Positions 55,097 through 64,000 of a stretch of 64,000 nt of DNA are shown one piece after another. Every line of letters begins with the position of its first letter. The first letter of the stretch is position 1. Under the pieces are notes generated by a model that did not search any database, was not told the DNA's origin, and saw nothing but the letters and a program-made list of their open reading frames with translations. Position numbers and translations under genes: made by a program. The DNA is from Serripes groenlandicus (taxonomy: Eukaryota > Mollusca > Bivalvia > Cardiida > Cardiidae), in contig JASEVX010000011.1 in NCBI GenBank assembly GCA_031761405.1, positions 33,623,822-33,687,821 on the forward strand, written 5' to 3'.

Positions 55097-55312
55097 TTAA
55101 CCCTTTCCCACATATAACAATTCTGCAGCAGACGACTTTAAAAGTATCCAGGCAAAAATAATAATAAATTTCGATAGATTTAAGCATTATAATTGAATAG
55201 ATTTGAAAACATTGTATCAATAGGAGACATTGTTCATTATGAGAATTTCTCTGTTTTCAAAATGTTTTCAAAAGTCGTCTGCCGCAAAGGCGCCAGAAAA
55301 CAAAAGGGTTAC
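55097..55312. mobile_element. TTAA-type MITE inserted at the end of the 37-bp array
   Basis: TTAACCCTTTCCCACATATA, CTGCAGCAGACGACTTTAAA, GTCGTCTGCCGCAAAGGCGC and an eroded right end CAAAAGGGTTAC. The right TTAA is lost. Confidence 0.8.
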
Positions 55313-56555
55313 ATAACAATTGAGAACAAGTTTAAAGATATTTAATATCAAAATTAAGCATTTATGAAATTAAAGAAAAAGTTCTCATGTATAGTCAACA
55401 TATAGCAAGAATACATTGGTCTGAATGAACAACTGTATGGGGAGGAACATTTTAAGTTTAGTAATACAACAGAAATAAATAGGAAAAAACATCACCCGAA
55501 TATTTTTTCTGAGCTCTTCAGAGCAGTAAACCAAACAATTAAAATAGCGTAGCCTAATGAACTCCGTAAATCAACTCATAAAAATAGCTTAGCCTAGTTA
55601 GTTGGGGAACAGTTATCAAACACAATTTAAATGTGTCTAAAGTTTTGTACATATGTTGTATCTTGTTGTTTCTTAAATCAGTTAATACAATTTATTCAAT
55701 TATAAAGGCCGTTTTTTCAAACATATTACAGAGTTTTTCTATACAATACTATTTGTTGATTGCTCCCTTTTAGATTACGTCACCCCATGGTACAAAATCT
55801 TTGACAAGGACCAGTGTCGTAATATATTGCGTATTGGGTTTTGTCAGCTAAACATTGATGCTTCTAACACACTTGATTTCCATAGCGGCTGCTGTGCTTT
55901 TGCTTCAATGTTATGCTTGGTAACACTGTTTAACATGGGAGACAGAAGTGTACTGTTATAGCGGCTGTCTTACCTACCAAATTGCTCTGGTTCGAATCCC
56001 GTTTAGATCAGGTTCTGTCTAATGGCATATTTCCAGACAACGGTTCAAGTACTGGTTAGGTCAACAGAAAGCAAAGATCGAGCGAGATTGATAATGCTGA
56101 AAGTGTATTGCACATTCAATGTAAACAAAATAACTAGCACAGAACGAACCTTTATTTGATTTATATGCATTAAAACATTTTTTTTTTTCTTTCCACAATA
56201 AAATTTGATTGATGGTAAGGACGAACATATAACTGTTGAAACAATATATATGGTTCAATAAAATACTCATTTTAGCTTCAGTATTCGACAATGATTGATA
56301 CAAAACAATAAATTGTAGTCTACTTCCTTTTGTCGCAAAGGTAGTCAAAGCTAATTATGTATAGGACAATACTAGCACACATATGGCTATAATCAACTAT
56401 TTACCTGTACAATTAACTTTATAAGCGTTTGTTAACATCATTGTGGGTTAAGGAAGAACTCTTTTCTCTTAATTAATAAATTCACCATTTCTCACAATGC
56501 TTTTGAATATTTGGTGAGGTCTGCAGAAAGCAAAGTTCGAAGGTGAATAATAAAT
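55313..56555. other. AT-rich spacer; possible SINE head at about 55955-56015
   Basis: TATAGCGGCTGTCTTACCTA and TGCTCTGGTTCGAATCCCGT contain a fair B box (GGTTCGAATCC) but a poor A box. The 95-residue minus frame at 56061-56348 has no recognised domain. No gene. Confidence 0.45.
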
Positions 56556-56815
56556 GAGCCGTCCCGAAAGAAAATCAACGTTATGGCCTCTGCGTAATGT
56601 ATCGTCCCAGATCAGCCGGCGCATTCCGCGCAGATTGATCGGGGCCGACACATTCCGTCTCAGGGGGACAGGGGTATAGAGTAATGATTCCTGAAACAGG
56701 AAATCCACAGGAGGCGGAAAGTGTCTATCCGGGTAAGCCTTTGCGGCATGTTTAGGTTGATCCGGGTCGATTCTTTACGCAGAGTCCACATGTTGGTTTT
56801 CTCGCGGAACGGCTC
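56556..56815. mobile_element. GAGCCG-type palindromic MITE
   Basis: GAGCCGTCCCGAAAGAAAAT at the left and GTTTTCTCGCGGAACGGCTC at the right. Inside are CTCTGCGTAATGTATCGTCC, CAGATCAGCCGGCGCATTCC and GAAATCCACAGGAGGCGGAA. Confidence 0.85.
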
Positions 56816-58207
56816 AAATACCGAGGTTGTAATGCGTTAACCAACACGGAACCTTTTTTTGATTTATTACGTAAAACCGTTTAGTTCTATCCCATTAAAT
56901 ATTTACGGATAATAAAGACGAACAATTTAACTATTGAAACGACATAAATGGCTCATTAAAATGCTCTGTTAAGCTGTATTCATCGATGATAGATATAACA
57001 CAATAAATTCTAAATACTTGATTCTATAATTTACATCATTTTCACCATGTTACCTAGTGCTGATGTACACGTTTCTTATATTCGCTGACATATCACTCGA
57101 TGTTGAAATTCCTTTTCAAAGGTTCATTGCTAAATAATTTATATATAACATATTTTAATACTATGAACAATCAATGCATTTAACACAAGACGGATACTCG
57201 TGCAGCTAAAATATCTGCAAAATAGACGACATTGAATATATCGTAACAAATATGTGAAAATTATACAAATAGAATAAAACTTATTGAATAAGTTTGAAAT
57301 GTTTGTGAGATTCGTTTGATTCTGATCCGTGCGAAGGTGTCTGTCGCTTTTGCTTGGATTATCAAAACATGACAATTTATGAAGTAGCTCAATCAATCAG
57401 GCGCGAGGGTTATCCTAGTGAAGGGGTTATACAGGGACACAAGTGTGGGTTAAATGTATATGATATGCTCATTTGTAAATACACATTCCTTTAATTGTGT
57501 TTTAAAATATGTAATTTGTCACAGTTTGTTTAAGGTTTGTCGGTATATATGTCAAGGCCCTACAGATCTTAATTCTTACACATTTTTGAGAACATTGTGA
57601 GCATAGATGATAAAGTAATTTTAACTCTTTATTCGCCGTATTTCTAAATCGGACTCTTCCATCTTATATATTTTTCATTTAACATTGCTTGTATATTTTG
57701 GGAAAGATTGTGAAGTATTAAGTGCGAAGTACAGATGAAGATCAATCGGTATATATATATATATAAGGGCTGATCTTGGCCTGCACTTTTCGTGTGCGTC
57801 ATACAACTCATCTACGCGCGACGAGGGGGTTAAAAGAGACAATTTTGTGGGTTTAATATTTATGTAATTCTCTTCTGTTAATCCAACATCTCTTAGTTAT
57901 GTTAATCTGTTTGTATTTGCTATAAAACAAGTATATTTTAATGCAATAAAAGATATAAATGGCTTGGCATATATATAATAGAATATACATTGTTTTATAG
58001 CGTGCCAGATCCGATTCATTTCGATATATTCCTTTAAAATTTCGTTTAACAGATAGTCTTAAATTAATGCTGAAGATAACGCAAGTTACGCAACCATTAT
58101 CGAAATATATTTTTACGTGGTCATTTTACATAAATATATAGTATAAACAGTACACTTGTTATAATATTATGTAAACATCATGCGACAGTTGAACTTAGTA
58201 CAAACAA
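56816..58207. other. AT-rich spacer with a possible diverged TTAA MITE at 57621-57833
   Basis: 57621-57833 starts TTAACTCTTTATTCGCCGTA and ends GCGACGAGGGGGTTAA. It shares ATCGGACTCTTCCATCTTA with the 52235-52448 family but lacks its palindromic core. A short AT microsatellite lies near 57751-57766. No gene. Confidence 0.45.
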
Positions 58208-58410
58208 TATCCTCTTTCAGTGACAATGGCAATATTGAAATTTTTGCAAACAATGCAGATTCAGGTGAGTCAGCTCGTAACGAGCTGTCTCACCTGAAAT
58301 CAGCATTGTTTGCCTTTATGTAATAATCAACACATGCCAAAATTCTTATTATATGAGAAATAGAGACGCCCGCTTTTGAACATGGACGAGCCTACATTAA
58401 ACGGAGTTAA
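58208..58410. mobile_element. MITE with a GAGCTG palindrome core
   Basis: CCTCTTTCAGTGACAATGGC, GCAAACAATGCAGATTCAGG, TGAGTCAGCTCGTAACGAGC, TGTCTCACCTGAAATCAGCA and a right end GGAGTTAA. Reverse orientation of 52235-52448; the left TTAA is lost. Confidence 0.8.
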
Positions 58411-59145
58411 ATAAAAAATAACAGTATGCATACAATGGGTTTGAACAATGTATTTGATATCTAGTGAAAGGATTACGCAACTTGTCCATTAAGCGTCGAT
58501 GAAGGACTTCGATCGTATCTCTAAGACGAGAGTTTAATGACCAATCGCTTGAAGGTGTTTTTCTACATCCCTTTGTTGTTGACATGTAGAGTACTACAAA
58601 GAGTCTAAAACGTTGGCAGCGGCGGATTGATAATTAATTAGTAAGTTATTCCATTTCAACTGCTTATATGGATTAAATCTTTGAAGGTAACGCTATCAAC
58701 ATTTTCTAGAGAATACTTCGAGGCTTTTATTTCTTTACATGGGTGTATGACATACATTCGAGCCTCGACTATCAATCCATGGGTGGTGATATTAAACCCG
58801 ACATGGCCTTTAAGTATTTCCGTTGAAAAAAAGTCATTCTATCGAGCTTCCTTTGTCTTCCTCAAATTGGCAAAGTAAATATTATATCGGGATGGTAGCC
58901 AGTTTCCCTTGAAGATTGCTGTGTACAGTACAGGTGCGATGAAGTTGAGTAAGCCATTGTTATTTAAATAGGTCGCCGGGATGAAAGCAAAATAACTCTT
59001 AAAAAGATAATAATCTCCAATCAATCAAACAATATATCTGCATTGGAGATTAGTATGCCAGTTTACACTGAATAATTTAAATACAATTTGATTAAAGACA
59101 GCCGTTACTTTCGAACCAGTTTTCGATACAGGATTTTCATCCTGC
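58411..59145. other. Unique spacer, no gene seen
   Basis: Frames of 61-65 residues on both strands have no recognised domain. Confidence 0.5.
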
Positions 59146-60610
59146 GTGGTATCAAAGGAGTGTGTTATTGGCGGGGTAAAGTAGTATCAAAGGAGTGTGT
59201 TATTGGCGGGGTAAAGTAGTATCAAAGGAGTGTGTTATTGGCGGGGTAAAGTAGTATCAAAGGAGTGTGTTATTGGCGGGTAAAGTAGTATCAAAGGAGT
59301 GTGTTATTGGCGGGGTAAAGTAGTATCAAAGGAGTGTGTTATTGGCGGGGTAAAGTAGTATCAAAGGAGTGTGTTATTGGCGGGTAAAGTAGTATCAAAG
59401 GAGTGTGTTATTGGCGGGGTAAAGTAGTATCAAAGGAGTGTGTTATTGGCGGGGTAAAGTAGTATCAAAGGAGTGTGTTATTGGCGGGTAAAGTAGTATC
59501 AAAGGAGTGTGTTATTGGCGGGGTAAAGTAGTATCAAAGGAGTGTGTTATTGGCGGGGTAAAGTAGTATCAAAGGAGTGTGTTATTGGCGGGGTAAAGTG
59601 GTATCAAAGGAGTGTGTTATTTGCGGGGTAAAGTGGTATCAAAGGAGTGTGTTATTGGCGGGGTAAAGTAGTTATTGGCTGGTAAAGTAGTATCAAAGGA
59701 GTGTGTTATTGGCGGGTAAAGTAGTATCAAAGGAGTGTGTTATTGGCGGGGTAAAGTAGTATCAAAGGAGTGTGTTATTGGCGGGGTAAAGTGGTATCAA
59801 AGGAGTGTGTTATTGGCGGGGTAAAGTGGTATCAAAGGAGGGTGTTATTGGCGGGTTAAAGTAGTATCAAAGGAGTGTGTTATTGGCGGGGTAAAGTAGT
59901 ATCAAAGGAGTGTGTTATTGGCGGGGTAAAGTGGTATCAAAGGAGTGTGTTATTGGCGGGATAAAGTAGTATCAAAGGAGTGTGTTATTGGCGGGGTAAA
60001 GTAGTATCAAAAGAGTGTGTTATTGGCGGGGTAAAGTGGTATCAAAGGAGTGTGTTATTGGCGGGGTAAAGTAGTATCAAAAGAGTGTGTTATGGGCGGG
60101 GTAAAGTAGTATCAAAGGAGTGTGTTATTGGCGGGGTAAAGTAGTATCAAAGGAGTGTGTTATTGGCGAGGTAAAGTAGTATCAAAGGAGTGTGTTATTG
60201 GCGGGTAAAGTAGTATCAAAGGAGTGTGTTATTGGCGGGGTAAAGTAGTATCAAAGGAGTGTGTTATTGGCGGGTAAAGTAGTATCAAAGGAGTGTGTTA
60301 TTGGCGGGGTAAAGTAGTATCAAAGGAGTGTGTTATTGGCGGGGTAAAGTAGTTTCAAAGGAGTGTGTTATTGGCGGGGTAAAGTAGTATCAAAGGAGTG
60401 TGTTATTGGCGGGTAAAGTAGTATCAAAGGAGTGTGTTATTGGCGGGGTAAAGTAGTATCAAAGGAGTGTGTTATTGGCGGGGTAAAGTAGTATCAAAGG
60501 AGTGTGTTATTGGCGGGGTAAAGTAGTATCAAAGGAGTGTGTTATTGGCGGGGTAAAGTAGTATCAAAGGAGTGTGTTATTGGCGGGGTAAAGTAGTATC
60601 AAAGGAGTGC
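59146..60610. repeat. Minisatellite, 35-bp unit (34-bp variants), about 42 copies
   Basis: The unit is GGGGTAAAGTAGTATCAAAG followed by GAGTGTGTTATTGGC. Variants are GGG for GGGG, AGTGG for AGTAG, and AAAGAG. The copies are extremely uniform, so the array expanded or was homogenised recently, in contrast to the older 43-bp array. Confidence 0.96.
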
Positions 60611-61020
60611 GTCTGCACGAGTGTGATATTGGCGGTAAAATCACGAGGGATAAGTCATCAAACGTCGTATGGTATTTAAATTATATATTACATATACGAT
60701 CGATATACACGTTGGTGTAATTTATCGTAAACAACGATTTGAACAAAGAAAATATTCGATTTTGGCACTTTTATGACGTGTGTGTATATAGTTTTGACAG
60801 AGGTAATGACGTAATATACGTGACGACAGGGGGACTGACGTAATATACGTGACGACAGGGGGACTGACGTAATATACGTGACGACACGGAGACTGACGTA
60901 ATATACGTGACGACAGGGAGACTGACGTAATATATGTTACTACAGGGGGACCTCTAACATCCAATGGACATTTTTTCTGAAAATGAAATTATTATTTTTC
61001 CCATGATACTTTTATCAATC
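60611..61020. repeat. Spacer with a 29-bp tandem repeat, 5 copies (about 60800-60955)
   Basis: The unit is GACGTAATATACGTGACGAC followed by AGGGGGACT. Each contains TGACGTAATATACGTGACG, close to a palindrome. The 80-residue minus frame is an artefact. Confidence 0.85.
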
Positions 61021-61160
61021 TTCAGGAATCATTACTCTATATCTAAATCCCCCTGAGACGGAATGTATCGGTCCGGGTCAGTCTGCGCGGACAGCGCAGG
61101 CTGATCTGGATCGATACATTACGCAGAGGCCATAACGTTTGTTTTCTCGCGGGACGGCTC
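61021..61160. mobile_element. Half of a GAGCCG-type MITE
   Basis: Only the right half is present: AGGAATCATTACTCTATATC, GGAATGTATCGGTCCGGGTC, GATACATTACGCAGAGGCCA, TTTTCTCGCGGGACGGCTC. Confidence 0.8.
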
Positions 61161-61189
61161 AAGTATGCAGTGTGTCTCGATTCATCAGC

Positions 61190-61285
61190 TTTTACAATAT
61201 GTATGTAAGACGGTGTATGTTCCCATGTCGCTGTGGGTACAATATGTATGTAAGACGGTGTATGTTCCCATGTCGCTGTGGGTGT
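61190..61285. repeat. Tandem duplication, 45-bp unit, 2 copies
   Basis: ACAATATGTATGTAAGACGG, TGTATGTTCCCATGTCGCTG, TGGGT occurs twice. Confidence 0.92.
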
Positions 61286-62201
61286 GGTTGTGTACCTGCA
61301 TTTCAATGGAGGTTCACGGGAAGCATCGTGTGGTCTATGTGAGGAACGTGCCTAACACTTTCTGCGCGCGCATCCATTTTCGCCGCCCTCGCTGTCGCTT
61401 CACGGCAGGTTGCTGTCACAACGTTGATGATACTTTTACGAATATTATTTTATACTCCTTGGTAAGATATTAGCTACTCGTTAATTTCATTAATGTATAT
61501 ATGTATTTTGTCGTTTATCATACATTTGTTTACCATGGAGTAAATTCATGTTTATCTCATGTTTAACTCATGTTCATCGTCAATATCATGAACGTTCATT
61601 TAAGGCGTAACTGTACATTAAAAGATCATTCAACTGCAACCGTATTGGTCCTTACTTAGTTCGCTCAAAACAAAACAACAACACTACTCTATGTTGTGTG
61701 TACAGGGAGACGCATGTATTGGCAGTCGACACACATATATACAATGTACATATATATAACAGGCATATGTTTGTAATAAATACATTACAGAAATGTAAAA
61801 GAAGTACATGTTTGTACCGGTACTCAGATATTAGTTACTGCGTATGGCTGACTCGCCCAGGAACAACCAGAGATCAAACTAATAGTAAAAAACTCTGGAA
61901 ACCTGTGTCCATTTGTCAAATGTCATGCCATGAAATGTCGAACCTCATTTGCAGTATTAATCCTTAAGATATCATTTAATAATGTATGAGTATACTCATA
62001 TGTATTGAAATTAAGTTTTCGCTTTTAACTTATTAATCATACCTGAAATAGGAATACTATCTAACAAAGATTTCCAAACAGAAATAAATATAAATACATT
62101 ATTCCCTTATCAAATAATATATAAAAAATGATATCATTTCCATTTCAAAATTCTAACATGTTATATAACCAAGAAATATCTAATTTTAAATCTTAGAAAT
62201 G
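61286..62201. other. Unique spacer, no supported gene
   Basis: A slightly GC-rich patch at 61320-61420 and AT-rich DNA after it. The 89-residue frame at 61698-61967 has no recognised domain. Confidence 0.45.
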
Positions 62202-63519
62202 TACGGAATCCTGTTTGGCTCATGTCGTCCGTCGTCCGTCGTGCCTTAGGTCGACGTGCGACAAAGCTACACGACGCACGACAAAGCGACACGACAAAGC
62301 GACACGACGCACGATAAAGCGACACGACGCACGACAAAGCGACACGACGCACGACAAAGCGACACGACGCACGACAAAGCGTAATTTATAGCTTGGGCGT
62401 TTCGAGAACTCACTTCTAGCGAGACAATCGACAGAGGCAGTCGCATTTCTACGGAATCCTGTTTGGCTCATGCCGTCCGTCGTCCGCCGTGCCTTAGGTC
62501 GACGCGCGACAAAGCGACACGACGCACGACAAAGTGACACGACGGACGACAAAGCGACATGACGCACGACAAAGCGACACGACGGAATGTCGTTATGTCG
62601 TGTCGCTTTGTCGCGATGTCGTGTCGCTTTGTCGTCCGTCGTCTGTCGACCGGTGTAGAAGTAGCTTTTTATCATAGACACCGTGACGGTGTATTTGGAA
62701 GTGTAGTAAATACCTTATGTTTGTTTCCTTCTCTAATGCCAAAATCACTTGAATTTCAATATATGAGTAGCCTGAATTATAATAAGTTCTTAATAAATCA
62801 TCCAAGTTGTTCTCCATTTTAAGAAATGATGGCAGTCACATGCTCACCGTGTATGGATAAAAACATAATACTACACCGGTCGACGGACGACGCACGACAA
62901 AGCGACACGACGGACGACAAAGCGACACGACATCGCGACATTCCACGGACGACGCACGACATTACGATGCGTCCGTCGTGTCGCTTTGTCGTCCGTCGTG
63001 TCGCTTTGTCGTGCGTCGTGTCGTTTTGTCGTCCGTCGTGTCGCTTTGTCGAGCGTCGTGTCGCTTTGTCGTCCGTCGTGTCGCATTATATTATTGTAAG
63101 TTATTTAGGTCGACGCACGATAATGCGACACGACGGACGACATTGCGACACGACAAAGCGACACGACGGACGACAAAGCGACACGACGGACGCATCGTAA
63201 TGTCGTGCGTCGTCCGTCGACCTTCTACTCTTCCAAGTCGACGTGCGACAAAGCGACACGACGCACGACAATGCGACACGACGCACGACAAACCGACACG
63301 ACGCACGACAGTACAAGGGTGACGCTCGACGGACGACATAATGTCCTTTCCGTCGTGTCGCTTTGTCGTGCGTCGTGTCGCTTTGTCGTGCGTCGTGTCG
63401 CTTTATCGTGCGTCGTGTCGCTTTGTCGTGTCGCTTTGTCGTGCGTCGTGTCGCTTTGTCGCACGTCGACCTAAGGCACGACGAACGACGGACGACATGA
63501 GCCAAACAGGATTCCGTAA
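62202..63519. mobile_element. Foldback element made of about 20-bp CGACACGACGCACGACAAAG units
   Basis: The ends are inverted: TACGGAATCCTGTTTGGCTC at 62202 and GAGCCAAACAGGATTCCGTA at 63500-63519. Roughly 170-bp arms match closely, down to a shared GATAAAGCG variant. If the flanking TA is the target duplication, the element proper begins CGGAATCC. Inside, the 20-bp unit appears in both orientations. There is a second direct copy of the end (about 62452-62515), a loop of about 230 bp bounded by GTCGACCGGTGTAG and CTACACCGGTCGAC (62646-62883), and a smaller loop at 63086-63110. More than a dozen overlapping frames of Arg/Thr/Cys-rich repeats on both strands are artefacts. Confidence 0.82.
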
Positions 63520-64000
63520 TAAATAGCTATCGCACATACATCCCGTGCGTATACAAAACCGGTTTTGTAGCTTCCCTCCGTGAGGACAAAGGTACTCAGC
63601 TATACGTTGTACCGTCGAGTACCAGCAATTATAATACCCCGGCTACATTTGCAAAATATAATTATTATTCTTATTCGTTCAGGCATGTCAGCAATGATAT
63701 GCATGACAGCATTACACGACTATTATAAACAATTTAATAGTGTGTACGTAAGTAAAGAAACGATTGAATAAAGGACATGTATCAATTGTCTGTCTCGCTT
63801 GTAACAGACCGTGACCAAATAGTTGTCAAAGTAACTTGTGATCTTCATTCAATACGTGATGAAATGATCGTTATCACTATAATGAATACTGTAAATTATA
63901 ACAAATATGAAGTGCAGTTATAACCTTATTTCGTCAACTTTCATATTTTCTTTATTTGAAATGTTGTCTGAACTCGCGATATGCGATATGTGGCATAATT
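63520..64000. other. AT-rich end of the window, no gene seen
   Basis: Ordinary AT-rich sequence. The 63-residue frame at 63580-63771 has no recognised domain. Confidence 0.5.

Noticed and set aside
62161..63526. Many Arg/Thr/Cys-rich frames on both strands
   Set aside because: They are translations of the 20-bp foldback units in all frames.

Overview
The window looks like repeat-rich, AT-rich, intron-bearing animal DNA, most likely from a bivalve mollusc. The reasons are the jockey/CR1/L2-type LINE, tRNA-derived SINEs, many small inverted-repeat elements (MITEs), tandem-repeat-cored elements of a kind described in bivalves, and some fifteen minisatellite arrays. The taxonomic call rests on recalled repeat families, not on a search. 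No conserved host gene, rRNA or functional tRNA was recognised. Nearly every long reading frame is transposon-derived or an artefact of a tandem repeat whose unit is a multiple of three.

The most important object is a 9,510-bp DNA transposon at 21770-31279. It has inverted terminal repeats of 511 and 528 bp that are almost identical and an exact 8-bp target duplication (GTACAGTT at 21762-21769 and 31280-31287). On the + strand it carries a P-element/THAP9-type transposase (about 25208-27673, one in-frame TGA). On the - strand it carries a multi-exon gene that starts with a Pif1-family helicase just inside the right terminal repeat. By splice-site position and reading phase, that gene appears to continue into a large final exon ending in a C4HC3 PHD finger beside the left terminal repeat. 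The transposase would then lie antisense inside the last, 3.6-kb intron. The 8-bp duplication and CA...TG ends agree with the P superfamily. I do not know of a described P-type element with a Pif1-PHD companion gene.

Layout. 1-2.6 kb: one copy of an old local duplication, interrupted by a tandem-repeat-cored element. 2.6-5.2 kb: a 5'-truncated, broken LINE. 5.9-7.6 kb: 45-bp and 85-bp repeats. 9.4-11.8 kb: a hAT-like composite MITE and the second copy of the duplication with its own 35-bp array. 11.8-18.4 kb: minisatellites (43, 26, 75 and 60 bp) with SINEs. 19-21.7 kb: nested MITEs. 21.8-31.3 kb: the P-type transposon, invaded by TTAA-targeting MITEs. 31.4-38.8 kb: unique AT-rich DNA with MITEs, a 27-bp array and a SINE with a triplicated head. 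39-41.9 kb: a 34-bp satellite. 42-58.4 kb: MITEs, SINEs and 63-, 18- and 37-bp arrays. 59.1-61.3 kb: 35-, 29- and 45-bp arrays. 62.2-63.5 kb: a foldback element built of about 20-bp units. The DNA in between shows no gene I can support.
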